A DNA stretch of 64,000 nucleotides from Rossellomorea aquimaris TF-12 (lineage in GTDB: Bacteria; Bacillota; Bacilli; Bacillales; Bacillaceae_B): the NCBI RefSeq assembly GCF_001648555.1, contig NZ_LQXM01000029.1, positions 372,001 through 436,000 on the forward strand, read 5' to 3'. Below are positions 27,240-35,693 of the stretch, one piece after another. Positions within the stretch are counted from its first letter, which is position 1. Each line of letters opens with the position of its first letter. Made by a program: the position numbers and the translations under genes. Below the pieces are notes generated by a model, which was not told the origin of the DNA, searched no databases, and saw nothing but the letters and a program-made list of their open reading frames with translations.

Positions 27240-27701
27240 TTATTTTGCGACTACAACAAACTCCTCACATACTACGATCATTTCTTCATCAAACTCTTTG
27301 TTCAACAGGGCTAATTCTTTAGTAAAAAAGTCGGTATGAACTTTTCTCCAGTACTCTAAGGATAAATCGCCTTCTCCTTCCTTCCTGGCAAATTCACAAT
27401 CTACTTTTTTAAAAGGTAGTACATTTACGTTAATAGTTTTTGTGATGGTTTGTGCAACCCCTTTATAGTTAGTGATGATATTATAGTCGCCAACAGTAGG
27501 CAAAGGTTCATTTTCCAAATCATAGAGTATGTGTAGAGAAGAAGTTGCCGTTTTTACGCCTCTTTTAACGAGCTGAGCCAGGTTATTAGCATCCTCCTCA
27601 TCTATACAAAAATGCCAAGGTGAAAAGGAGGCATCTTGATCAACATCTTCATTCATAGAAACAAACTGATTCCACATTTTCATAACAGATGGATGAATCA
27701 T
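27240..27701 (-). CDS. ASCH-domain protein
   Basis: A 153-residue cytoplasmic protein of the ASCH (PUA-like) fold, which is thought to bind RNA or nucleic acid bases. The family marks are GVKTATSSL (about 48-56), LPTVGDYNIITNYKG (about 66-80), and F-x5-EGEGDLSLEYWRKVHTDFF (about 105-125). The ribosome site AAGGAGAG precedes the ATG. No partner gene is evident. Confidence 0.85.
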   Translation of the reverse strand: MIHPSVMKMWNQFVSMNEDVDQDASFSPWHFCIDEEDANNLAQLVKRGVKTATSSLHILYDLENEPLPTVGDYNIITNYKGVAQTITKTINVNVLPFKKVDCEFARKEGEGDLSLEYWRKVHTDFFTKELALLNKEFDEEMIVVCEEFVVVAK

Positions 27702-27720
27702 ACTAAACTCTCCTTATTCC

Positions 27721-27919
27721 GAGCTAATCAACGAATATATTATTCCGACACTTGGTCGGAGAAAAAAAGATTATGTATTAGAACCATTCTCATTATTCAC
27801 ACTGCAAAGAATAAATCAGTACTTTTCACGCATAAAGAGATGAAGTTGACGAATAAATGTCGGACTCTCACGCATAAATCAAATTTCCCACGAATAAACC
27901 GAGCTAACCAACGAATAAT
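27721..27919. repeat. 21-bp-phased CGAATAAA/CGCATAAA motif array
   Basis: Six copies of an octamer of the form CGMATAAA start at 27808, 27829, 27850, 27871, 27891 and 27912, spaced 21, 21, 21, 20 and 21 bases; the first and last are imperfect. A near-identical 17-base direct repeat (GAGCTAAYCAACGAATA) marks both ends (27721-27737 and 27901-27917). A TCCGAC/GTCGGA hairpin lies at 27744-27760. The spacers between octamers are not conserved, so it is not CRISPR. It lies between the AlkD-like and ASCH genes. Confidence 0.75.
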
Positions 27920-27931
27920 AGAAGCATACCT

Positions 27932-28639
27932 CTAGCAAATGCATGTCTTCCTTTTCGCGCCTACCCTGTTCTTTTCTTCAATTTTTTTGATATAGTCAGT
28001 CGCCATAGGAACTTTACAAGCTGTATTTCCAACATCAACGTGTACCTTACCAATACTGGTGGCTACCTTTTTTGCTTCCTCTAATAAGGGTATTACATGA
28101 GCACCAACTGAAATAACAAAGCCATTCATTGTATAGCGGACTCTATTTCGTTCTTGGTGAATATTTTCTTCAATTTGGTGAAGATAAGTCTTGATTTCCT
28201 CTAAATATAATTCATCATCTGAAGTAATACTGATGTAACCTGCATAGGCACTCCACCCCGCTGATGCTATATTTTCTTTATCAGATTGAATCCATTCTCT
28301 AGCTAGCTCTAATGGGTAATTACTTTCAGCAGTCACGTTGGCAACTGTGTATTCAGATAACATGTACCAATTGGCTTTCTCGACCCATTCCTGAAGGGTT
28401 TCCTTTTTCATTTTTTTAGGATCAATTGACAAACCTGCTAAATACATTGCATCATGATTTCCAGAATTATATAGGGTAATAGCAAGATTCTGATCTTTTT
28501 TAACATGTTTTACAAGCTTTTTCATATCCCCGATTTTCACCCCGAAAAAAGGTTCTTGAGCCCCATGCCGAAGATATATATTTTTCGTTTGTTCATTTCC
28601 CATATGTTCAAGGGCTTCCATTACTTCTTCATACGTCAA
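27932..28639 (-). CDS. DNA alkylation repair protein, AlkD-like HEAT-repeat family
   Basis: A 235-residue all-helical protein of the DNA alkylation repair family (AlkC/AlkD type), glycosylase-like proteins that recognise alkylated bases with HEAT-like repeats. The family start TYEEVMEALEHMG and RHGAQEPFFGVKIGDMKKL (about 24-42) are typical, and NYPLELAREWI is a later repeat helix. Catalytic activity cannot be assured. It begins at TTG (28639) with a weak ribosome site. It follows ada after 50 bases in the same direction, which supports an alkylation-repair operon. Confidence 0.82.
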   Translation of the reverse strand: MTYEEVMEALEHMGNEQTKNIYLRHGAQEPFFGVKIGDMKKLVKHVKKDQNLAITLYNSGNHDAMYLAGLSIDPKKMKKETLQEWVEKANWYMLSEYTVANVTAESNYPLELAREWIQSDKENIASAGWSAYAGYISITSDDELYLEEIKTYLHQIEENIHQERNRVRYTMNGFVISVGAHVIPLLEEAKKVATSIGKVHVDVGNTACKVPMATDYIKKIEEKNRVGAKRKTCIC

Positions 28640-28689
28640 ACCATATCATCTCAGATAATAATCTTCCTGAATAAATAGTTTTTTCTCTT

Positions 28690-29738
28690 CTACTCTATCC
28701 TCTTGCTTTCATGCTCTATCAGCCACTTTTTTCGACTTAGTCCCCCGGCGTAACCTGCTAGATCACCGTTCACCCGAATTACACGATGACAAGGAATGAT
28801 TATTGCCAGCTGGTTAGATCCATTTGCTCTCGCGACTGCTCTGACAGCGGAAGAATTACCAATAGAAGTTGCAATATCAGTGTAAGAACGTGTGACACCA
28901 TAAGGTATACTAAGTAACTCTTGCCAAACCCTTTTCTGAAAAGGTGTTCCAAGAAGATGAACGGGTGTCTTAAAAATTGTTAATTCTCCCTTAAAAAACG
29001 CTTGTAATTCTTTTTCAATGGATTGTAATGGTCCAGTCGTTCCAGGTATTATGGCAGACTTGGTTTTTTCCCTAAGGCGCTTTACTTCAAGTTCTAATCC
29101 TCTACGATCTACAAATTCTAACAGAAATAAAGCTTTTTCATCTGCAATCCCAATCATGGGTCCCAGTTTCGTATCAATCCATGCTGCAGTTAGAACAGAA
29201 TTCCCCCCTGATGAAGAAGGGGGACTACCCATGATGCGTGAAAATGCATCTCTAAATCCACTTCCCGATTCATATCCTGTGGAAAGTTGAGCATCTAATA
29301 CCTTCTCCCCCGCTCTGATTTGCTTCAAAGCAATTCCCATTCGTCTTGCTCTTGCATATTCGACGAAAGTCATTCCAAACCGCTTTTTAAATTGCCGACG
29401 TGCAGTCGAAGCATCAATGGATAGTGCTTGGAAGTCTTTATCCTTCCATCGCTTTTCTGGATTATCCTCAACTGCTTTTACTAATGTTCTGACAACCTCT
29501 GACACACTATTTGGATGAGAGAGGGGTTTACACCTTTTACACGGACGAAATGAAGCAAGCAGTGCTTGTTGTGGAGTCTGATAAAATTCACAGTTTTTAA
29601 ACTTCGGTTTTCTTGCAGGACAGGTTGGTCTACAGAACACCCCAGTTGTTTTTACCCTACATAAAATACTCCCTCGTAATCCACTCTTTTTTCAATCAAT
29701 GCTTGATAGAACTCCTCTTTTAATTGATGTGATATCAC
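28690..29738 (-). pseudogene. ada: ada: methylated-DNA repair/transcription activator with a frameshift
   Basis: This encodes a fused Ada protein: zinc Ada domain (CRPTC...CKRC), AraC-type HTH (STARRQFKKRFGMTFVEYAR), and C-terminal O6-methylguanine methyltransferase with PCHRV. The open frame from 29640 begins inside the Ada domain. Upstream, in another frame, a GTG at 29738 behind AGGAGGGG gives VISHQLKEEFYQALIEKRVD and DYEGVFYVG, the missing N-terminus. The junction is a run of three G (29655-29657); a fourth G would restore VGVKTTGVFCRP. Hence one base is missing. Bacillus subtilis splits these functions into adaA and adaB; here they are fused. It is co-directional with the AlkD-like gene. 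It may be a true mutation or a sequencing error. Confidence 0.85.
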
Positions 29739-29911
29739 TAACACCCCTCCTATGTATTTCGTATTGAGTTCATTATATCCCTTATTGAAAGAAGAGGGCG
29801 TCGAAAATCAGGCACTGATTTTTAATAACTTTCATTAAAATCGAGAAAGGACTATAAGAAAAACGTTTTATCTACTCTCAATCCATTTGAATGAATGCAG
29901 GTAGCGACTAT

Positions 29912-30460
29912 CTATTCTTCAACCTTAAACACGATTTCTCCGATGGTTTCATTGTTATTTTTAACTATAACCTTCCAAATCCCTGCTTCTTCAAAATAGA
30001 GAGACACTGGTGCAGTATACGTATTGTTATTAAATGGAGTTAGCTCCCCTTCAATTCCGGTTTGAAATCCTTGTTTTTCTTCATTTCCTTTTTTAATCAC
30101 CGTTAACTTTATATTTTCATAGTTCTTCCATAACAACAAAGAAGAATCGTATTTAGCCTTAGCTTTTGGTTGTTCATTAAATGCCATTGCAGCTTCATTC
30201 TTTTTCCCCTGAAACAATTCTATTTCTCCTTGATCATTCTCTATTTGAATAATGGCATTTTCTCTCCAGATTTCATTTCTCTCAACAAAATAATTTAAAG
30301 TAAACATCAATCCGGCAACGACTATTAAACTAACGACTAAATTTCTAAAAGAATTTCCTTTTGTAAATGAATTCATAAATTCTGATTGAGGTGCCACTTT
30401 TTTCGCGATAAGAAATATTGCTACTACCCCTAGCAGCACACAACCTATAATAAAAAACAT
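29912..30460 (-). CDS. Unidentified membrane protein with extracellular domain
   Basis: A 182-residue protein with two N-terminal helices (about 2-19 and 40-60) and a C-terminal domain of beta-rich character (about 65-182). The end (GIWKVIVKNNNETIGEIVFKVEE) looks like an immunoglobulin-type strand pair. I do not recognise the family. A strong AGGAGGAATA ribosome site supports translation. Confidence 0.65.
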   Translation of the reverse strand: MFFIIGCVLLGVVAIFLIAKKVAPQSEFMNSFTKGNSFRNLVVSLIVVAGLMFTLNYFVERNEIWRENAIIQIENDQGEIELFQGKKNEAAMAFNEQPKAKAKYDSSLLLWKNYENIKLTVIKKGNEEKQGFQTGIEGELTPFNNNTYTAPVSLYFEEAGIWKVIVKNNNETIGEIVFKVEE

Positions 30461-30672
30461 TCATATTCCTCCTAAGAATAACCTTTCTACTATGTACGAA
30501 TAAGCCATGAAAAAGTTTCATCCATCTCTAGAGGTCCGTCCCTCTATAATGTTTGTGCTATTTATGGTAAAATTATGTATATTGTTCTTTATTTCATGGT
30601 AGGTTAATGATTTAATTCTATAAATCTTCTAATTATCTATACATATTTTCAAGATCAATGGGGGCCTGATTT

Positions 30673-31596
30673 ATGAAACTTTCAACCATTCAATGGGATA
30701 AGGTAAAAACGTATATTATTCATCATGCTCGACCTTTAGAACAAAATTTATTTGCTTATTTATTCGAAAGTGGTGCCAAAGAAAATGTCATCACAGAGTT
30801 AGCTCGATTTCAAAATTCAGATGGCGGATTTGGGCAAAGTATTGAGCCTGATTTCCGTTTAACTATATCATCACCTTTAGCCACAACGATTGGATTACAA
30901 ATTGCAAAGACGATAGATCTTTCAAAAAACCATCAAATTGTCATCAACGCCATGAATTATCTTAGTCAAACCTATGATGAAAAGCTAAGAGGCTGGAATG
31001 CTGTTCCACCGGAAGTTAATGATGTTCCTCATGCACCATGGTGGCATTTTGATCATGACCAAGGACATTGTGGGGTACAATCAACTTGGGCTAATCCAAA
31101 TGCTGAAATCGTAGGATACTTTCATTACTACCAACCTGAAGAACCTAGATTAAAATCATGGACTCAAACAGCACTTACCGAACTTAAGGATCTTTCTTTT
31201 CCGTATGGTATGCATGACTTCCTATGTTATCAACGATTGTTAGACTGTATAACGGGAGATCTTCGACAGAGTATTTTAGACCTTTTATCCCTATCTGTTC
31301 GAAATACAGTTTGTACTGACCCGAACCAGTGGAATGAATACGTGGCAAAGCCATTGCAATTTGCAAGCAGCCCTACCTCGCCATTCTATCCATTATTAAA
31401 AGAAGAAGTTGAACTTCAATTAAATGTGGAAATACAAAATGTGCATGAAGATGGGTACTGGCAGCCTAACTGGTCGTGGTTTGGACAATATAATGAGACG
31501 TGGGAAATTGCAGAGAAAGAATGGCGGGGAATCGTAACCTTAGAAATGTTAAGAGTTTTAAACCGGTTTGATAAAATAGCTTTAAGGGACAATTAG
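30673..31596 (+). CDS. Alpha/alpha-toroid (prenyltransferase/squalene-cyclase-like) protein
   Basis: A 307-residue cytoplasmic protein. FQNSDGGFGQSIEPD (about 46-60) is a QW-like repeat seen in the squalene-hopene cyclase and prenyltransferase superfamily, and helical segments recur through the chain. The cyclase catalytic DxDD motif is absent, so it is not an obvious terpene cyclase. It may bind a prenyl or peptide substrate; function unknown. It is divergent from the 29912-30460 gene and ends in a strong terminator. Confidence 0.6.
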   Translation: MKLSTIQWDKVKTYIIHHARPLEQNLFAYLFESGAKENVITELARFQNSDGGFGQSIEPDFRLTISSPLATTIGLQIAKTIDLSKNHQIVINAMNYLSQTYDEKLRGWNAVPPEVNDVPHAPWWHFDHDQGHCGVQSTWANPNAEIVGYFHYYQPEEPRLKSWTQTALTELKDLSFPYGMHDFLCYQRLLDCITGDLRQSILDLLSLSVRNTVCTDPNQWNEYVAKPLQFASSPTSPFYPLLKEEVELQLNVEIQNVHEDGYWQPNWSWFGQYNETWEIAEKEWRGIVTLEMLRVLNRFDKIALRDN

Positions 31597-31623
31597 GAAT
31601 TCCAGCTAAGCTTCTTAAAACAA

Positions 31624-31665
31624 AAAAGGAGATTCAGAAAATTATTGTTTTCTGAATCTCCTTTT
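31624..31665. terminator. Bidirectional terminator
   Basis: A perfect 18-bp hairpin (31624-31641 with 31648-31665), A-rich on the outer left and T-rich on the outer right, between convergent genes. Confidence 0.88.
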
Positions 31666-31673
31666 GGATATTG

Positions 31674-32282
31674 CTAATTAAAATTCTTTTCAAACCATTC
31701 TTTAGCAGCATCTACTTCTTCCTTGCGTAATTCATGTCCTCCATCAGTCCAAAAATCTGTAACTGGTGAATTGGCCTCTTGGAGATTTCTCACTAGCTCT
31801 TCAGTTTCTGGTAAGGGAATTAATGGATCACGTTTACCAGCTCCTATAAATACAGGAACACCACTTAAATCAGGGATTTCAACACCACGTCGTGGAACCA
31901 TTGCATGAAATAGAATTCCACCCCTTAATGCACTTTCATGATGATACATAAGACTTGCAGCGATATTTGCACCATTTGAATAACCCAGTGCGACTACATT
32001 TTTCCGATCAAACCCATATTTCACAGCACTTTCATCAATAAACGAATTCAATTCTCCTGTACGAAATACTAAATCCTCCTCATCGAAAACACCTTCACGG
32101 AGTCTGGCAAAAAATCGTGCCATTCCTTTTTCATTTACATTACCTTTAACGCTCAAAACCGATGCATGTGGTTGAATCATGTCAGCCAATGCTAATAGGT
32201 CCCGCTCATCTCCTCCTGTTCCGTGAAGGAGAAGTAAGGTCGGTAAATGGGGTTCTTTGCCTTCTTTATAAATATGTTTCAA
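31674..32282 (-). CDS. MhqD-like carboxylesterase/hydrolase
   Basis: A 202-residue alpha/beta hydrolase. LLLHGTGGDERDL (about 17-29) is the oxyanion strand, LGYSNGAN (about 98-105) the nucleophile elbow with Ser101, GKRDPLIPLPE (Asp about 153) and GGHEL (His about 184). It resembles MhqD (YodD) of Bacillus subtilis, which is induced by quinone and catechol stress. The gene is 22 bases downstream of the MhqO-like dioxygenase on the same strand, as expected for a quinone-detoxification operon. Confidence 0.82.
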   Translation of the reverse strand: MKHIYKEGKEPHLPTLLLLHGTGGDERDLLALADMIQPHASVLSVKGNVNEKGMARFFARLREGVFDEEDLVFRTGELNSFIDESAVKYGFDRKNVVALGYSNGANIAASLMYHHESALRGGILFHAMVPRRGVEIPDLSGVPVFIGAGKRDPLIPLPETEELVRNLQEANSPVTDFWTDGGHELRKEEVDAAKEWFEKNFN

Positions 32283-32304
32283 TTTGAAATCCTCCTTTCT
32301 ACAT

Positions 32305-33285
32305 TTATTCCTTTGTATCTAATGGTTTTAATTTTGCTTCTATCGACTCTCTTTGACTTTCAAAAAAAGGTGGTAAAGAAAGGTTTTCACCTAAGGTTTC
32401 AAAATTTTCATCCGTTTCAAATCCAGGTCCGTCTGTGGCAAGCTCAAATAGAATTCCGTTTGGGTCACGGAAGTATAGTGAACGAAAATAGAATCTCTCT
32501 ACAAAACCAGAATTCGGTAAACGGTTGTCCGTTACCCACTCAACCCATTGACGTAATTCCTTTTCATCTTCAACACGGAAGGCAACATGATGGACACTTC
32601 CTCTTCCGGGACGTTCTTGGGGAAGATCCTTTCGCTCTTCTAAATGAACTTCTCCACCTGTTCCACCTTCACCCGTTTCAAATACACGGACATCTGGTTG
32701 TCCATCAACATGAGAAGGAAAACTTCTAGTTTCTCGAAAACCTAATACATTCTTTAGTATTGTTCCAGTATAATCACTACGTGCTACAGTTAATGTAATG
32801 GGTCCTAATCCCACAATACCATGCTGTACCGGAACGGGACTCTTATCCCAAGGCTTACCTCCAGAAACACCAGAATTATTTTCATCTGAAACCAGCATTA
32901 GTCTCTGTCCTTCAAAATCACGGAAGCCTAATGCAGCTCTTCCCGTTCGATGGGATATTTCATCATGTTCGACTTCTAATTCTTGAAATCGTTTTTTCCA
33001 ATACTCTAATGACTCATCACTGTTCACCCGAAGAGATGTTAAGGAAATGCTGTTTGTGCCTTCATACGTATTTCCAGCATGTGGAATCTCAAAAAACGTG
33101 AGGTCCGTCCCTGGATTTCCTCTTTCATCAGCGTAGAAAAGGTGGTAGACGGAGGTGTCGTCTTGATTTATAGATTTTTTGACTAAGCGGAGTCCCAGTG
33201 TTTTTGTATAAAATTCATAGTTTTTCTTTGCATTGGCAGTTATGGCAGATACGTGATGCTGCCCTTTTAGTGGTTTGAGGTTCAT
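32305..33285 (-). CDS. Ring-cleaving dioxygenase, MhqO-like (glyoxalase superfamily)
   Basis: A 326-residue cytoplasmic enzyme with two vicinal-oxygen-chelate halves. The start GQHHVSAITANAKKNYEFYTKTLGLRLVKKS (about 8-38) and the second half HGIVGLGPITLTVARSDYTG and GSVHHVAFRVEDE are typical. Candidate metal ligands are His11, His228 and Glu278 (LFELAT). The family (MhqO, YkcA, YdfO) is proposed to cleave hydroquinone-type rings. It is first in the operon, followed by the MhqD-like hydrolase, and has a clear promoter-operator upstream. Confidence 0.85.
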   Translation of the reverse strand: MNLKPLKGQHHVSAITANAKKNYEFYTKTLGLRLVKKSINQDDTSVYHLFYADERGNPGTDLTFFEIPHAGNTYEGTNSISLTSLRVNSDESLEYWKKRFQELEVEHDEISHRTGRAALGFRDFEGQRLMLVSDENNSGVSGGKPWDKSPVPVQHGIVGLGPITLTVARSDYTGTILKNVLGFRETRSFPSHVDGQPDVRVFETGEGGTGGEVHLEERKDLPQERPGRGSVHHVAFRVEDEKELRQWVEWVTDNRLPNSGFVERFYFRSLYFRDPNGILFELATDGPGFETDENFETLGENLSLPPFFESQRESIEAKLKPLDTKE

Positions 33286-33333
33286 AATAATATTTCACTC
33301 CTAAGAAAGAGATTCTTTTTTAATCTAGTTTAA

Positions 33334-33362
33334 AGTATACAGAACAAATATCTTTAATTCAA
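33334..33362 (-). promoter_or_regulatory. Promoter of the mhqO-mhqD-like operon
   Basis: On the minus strand a TTGAAT -35 (33357-33362) and a TATACT -10 (33334-33339) have 17-base spacing. The -35 lies inside the operator palindrome at 33347-33368. Confidence 0.7.
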
Positions 33363-33368
33363 GATATT
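33347..33368. promoter_or_regulatory. MhqR-like operator palindrome
   Basis: A 22-bp palindrome with half-sites AATATCTT and AAGATATT around an AATT-type centre (one mismatch in eleven pairs). This is close to the MhqR operator as I recall it (ATCT-N-AATT-N-AGAT). It covers the -35 box, so a repressor bound here would block transcription. Confidence 0.6.
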
Positions 33369-33434
33369 CAAATCTGAAATTTATGTATTTCCTTACGTTG
33401 TGTGTTTACCCTTCAATAACAAACATAAACTGTA

Positions 33435-34052
33435 TTGATATCAGTAAACTCGATAGAAGGTTTTCGACGCTCTTTGCTTAGCTTCATCATATTTTTCCTA
33501 TTTCTCACAAGTTGTCAAAATAGTCATGAAAAGCAGAAATCAGATCTGCCTTCACAGGAAGACATTATCATGACTCGATCCAAATCGATACTAAAAGCTC
33601 TAATTAATCAAGACTTTTTAGCTCTCTCCACCTATGTTCATCCTGATAAAGGGGCAATTTTTTCTCCTTATACCTATATTACCAAGGATGTACATTCCTT
33701 TTCACCCCCACAAGTTAAGGCTCTGCTAAATGATTCAACTATATACACCTGGGGATACTACGCAGGAAGCGGCGAGGAGATTTCTTTACGAGCCAAACCA
33801 TTCTTGGATGAATTTTTTCATGAAAAAATTCTTCTTTCCAAACAAGCTATTTACAATAACCCCACTCAAAGAGGTAACAAAGTTAATAATATTAAAAATG
33901 CATTTACCAATTCAATTATTGTAGAATACCATTTTACAGGGGCAGAAGAAAACAACAACATGGATTGGAGAAGCGTAATACTTGTATTTGAACAATGGAA
34001 AAAAGATGAGTGGAAAATCGTTGCCATTATCAATGATCAATGGACCATTTAA
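33435..34052 (+). CDS. Putative lipoprotein of unknown function
   Basis: A 205-residue secreted lipoprotein. FLFLTSC is a lipobox with Cys27. Mature residues show no family I recognise; a region of aromatic residues (YVHPDKGAIFSPYTYI) and a C-terminal strand pair (DWRSVILVFEQW, WKIVAIIND) give an NTF2-like impression. The TTG at 33435 is used because it gives the positive charges needed before the hydrophobic core, but no ribosome site is evident and the start is uncertain. Confidence 0.6.
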   Translation: MISVNSIEGFRRSLLSFIIFFLFLTSCQNSHEKQKSDLPSQEDIIMTRSKSILKALINQDFLALSTYVHPDKGAIFSPYTYITKDVHSFSPPQVKALLNDSTIYTWGYYAGSGEEISLRAKPFLDEFFHEKILLSKQAIYNNPTQRGNKVNNIKNAFTNSIIVEYHFTGAEENNNMDWRSVILVFEQWKKDEWKIVAIINDQWTI

Positions 34053-34062
34053 ATAAAAAAAT

Positions 34063-34097
34063 TAAAAGAGGAAAGAATTTGTTTCTTTCCTCTTTTA
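34063..34097. terminator. Terminator hairpin after the lipoprotein gene
   Basis: TAAAAGAGGAAAGAA (34063-34077) pairs perfectly with TTCTTTCCTCTTTTA (34083-34097). The T run is short. Confidence 0.7.
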
Positions 34098-34244
34098 TTA
34101 CCTAAAATTAATCACTATACTTTTAAAATTGTCTTCTAAAAGTTCTTTTGCTGTTATCTTAGATAAAAATCACGCTGAGAAAAATGAAATTCATTAAAAC
34201 TAACTACTTTCTACTCTAATATATCAACAATACGAAAGAACTAT

Positions 34245-34862
34245 TTAAGAGCCTCTCTTTTCTAATTCTTTCACCGTTTTACTTGTTTCTACTTCCTTTT
34301 CATTTTTTAGTGTACCAAATAAAACATCAACAAATGGTGTAGATACTCCGTACCAATAGTTTTCATTTTTAAAATGATGTAGAACATGCACTTTTTTTAC
34401 CCACCTGCCAAATTTTGTTCTAGGCTTAATAGGACGGTGAGCTACATAATGCTTCCATTCATACATGAGTAGCATTGATATCAGACCACCCCCAAAGGCT
34501 AAAGCGTATTCTGCATTCTGAAAAATGACATAAAAAAGGCTACAAAGGATAATAAAATTAGGTAAACTGTACCAAATAGGTAAAAAAAGCAGATGTAAAT
34601 CATGTGGATCCTTATGATGATCATAATGAATACGCTTTAAAAAATTTAACATCATTTGATTTTTAGGTGGTTTTAAATGGAACAAAAAGCGATGAGTAAG
34701 GTATTCACTAAAACTAAAGAAAATTAAACCCATTATAAACGTAATGACAGTTATGAAAGTGACCCTTTGCCATATAAGAACTCCGCATATACTAAATAAT
34801 ACAAAAAACATGATCAGTACATCTGGAAAAAAGAAAAAATCTCTATACACTTTTTTCATCAT
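34245..34862 (-). CDS. Fatty-acid hydroxylase superfamily membrane enzyme
   Basis: A 205-residue di-iron membrane protein of the fatty-acid hydroxylase/sterol desaturase superfamily. The histidine clusters are complete: HRFLFH (about 58-63), HYDHH (about 80-84), KHYVAHRP (about 136-143) and HVLHH (about 159-163). Four helices surround them. It probably hydroxylates a lipid acyl chain or carotenoid-like substrate; the exact substrate is unknown. The ATG at 34862 follows AAAGGAGG and overlaps the stop codon of the FadR-like regulator gene by four bases (ATGA), so the two are co-translated. Confidence 0.85.
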   Translation of the reverse strand: MMKKVYRDFFFFPDVLIMFFVLFSICGVLIWQRVTFITVITFIMGLIFFSFSEYLTHRFLFHLKPPKNQMMLNFLKRIHYDHHKDPHDLHLLFLPIWYSLPNFIILCSLFYVIFQNAEYALAFGGGLISMLLMYEWKHYVAHRPIKPRTKFGRWVKKVHVLHHFKNENYWYGVSTPFVDVLFGTLKNEKEVETSKTVKELEKRGS

Positions 34863-35560
34863 TCGTCCTCCTTTACTTGATTTAGTATTAATTTCCCCCA
34901 CCTTATGAAGCTGTTTTTCATTTCGTTCCTCACAATTATTTCAGCTTTCTCACTATCGCCTTCTAATGCTGCCTGTAACAGCTCTTGATAATAATGTAAA
35001 GAAGCTTCTCTAAATGATTTGTGCAGGAAATAGTTTTGAGCAATCTCTTCATAAACATCATCAAAGCTATTTAATGTTAATAGATACAATGGATTGGGCG
35101 ATAAATTAGCCAATTGTTTTTGAAGATTCCAATCAAATTTTGAAAATACTTTTTCATTGTCTTCAATACTTTCCAATGAAGCTAGTAGACTAATTACTTT
35201 AACCTGTTGGTGCTGAACTGCATCTTTAACATAAACAGGAGAAAATGAGATTCTCCAGTCTAAAAAGTGCTGAATCATTTCATTTGGTATCTCTTCGGCA
35301 TACCTCATAATGGACACAATTGTAGAAAGATTCCCTTTTTTTAAGTAATCCATTATCTGTGACGGCTGACCTTTTTTTGATTGAATCCAACCTCCTTTTT
35401 CTAATCTTTGTAAAGCTTCTCTAACCGTCGGACGACCAACCTGAAAGTCCTTTGCCAATTCTCTCTCAGGCTTTAATACACTGTGTACAGGATAGGTTTC
35501 ATCCAATATCCCTTTAATAATCTTCATTTCTATAACGTCTGAAGATTTATCTTTTGCCAT
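34859..35560 (-). CDS. FadR-like GntR transcription regulator
   Basis: A 233-residue repressor. The N-terminal winged helix contains ERELAKDFQVGRPTVREALQRLEKGGW, the GntR signature, and is followed by SKKGQPSQIMDYLKKGNLSTI, which parallels the wing and linker of Escherichia coli FadR. The C-terminal domain (about 75-233) is helical and of the FadR ligand-binding type rather than standard FCD. Acyl-CoA binding is inferred, not shown. The ATG at 35560 follows AAGGGG; the TTG nine codons outside lies within the operator. It is co-translated with the hydroxylase gene downstream and likely controls it and itself. Confidence 0.8.
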   Translation of the reverse strand: MAKDKSSDVIEMKIIKGILDETYPVHSVLKPERELAKDFQVGRPTVREALQRLEKGGWIQSKKGQPSQIMDYLKKGNLSTIVSIMRYAEEIPNEMIQHFLDWRISFSPVYVKDAVQHQQVKVISLLASLESIEDNEKVFSKFDWNLQKQLANLSPNPLYLLTLNSFDDVYEEIAQNYFLHKSFREASLHYYQELLQAALEGDSEKAEIIVRNEMKNSFIRWGKLILNQVKEDE

Positions 35561-35575
35561 CCATTGTATCCCCTT

Positions 35576-35608
35576 TGGTAAGACCAATTATTTTTAGTGG
35601 TATTACCA
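35576..35608. promoter_or_regulatory. Twin FadR/GntR operators
   Basis: TGGTAAGACCA (35576-35586) and TGGTATTACCA (35598-35608) fit the TGGT-N3-ACCA pattern of FadR-type operators, centred 22 bases apart (two helical turns). They lie just before the regulator gene start, which suggests autoregulation. Confidence 0.7.
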
Positions 35609-35655
35609 ATTATATTATTATAATCTTCTGAAAATAAATACTCATAATTTTCGAC

Positions 35656-35687
35656 AAAAAAAGCATCCGCTTTTGTAAGCGAATGCC
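35656..35687 (-). terminator. Terminator of the rsbRD-like gene
   Basis: On the minus strand GCATTCGCTT pairs with AGCGGATGC (one mismatch), followed by seven T. Confidence 0.85.
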
Positions 35688-35693
35688 CTCTTA

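Noticed and set aside
27808-27919. Possible CRISPR array
   Set aside because: The conserved unit is only 8 bases with 12-13-base gaps; no repeat-spacer structure or cas gene is present.
33095-33120. AGGTCCGTCCCT inside the mhqO-like gene
   Set aside because: It encodes NPGTDLTFF, a conserved part of the dioxygenase, so the likeness to the GGACGGACCT palindromes is explained by coding.
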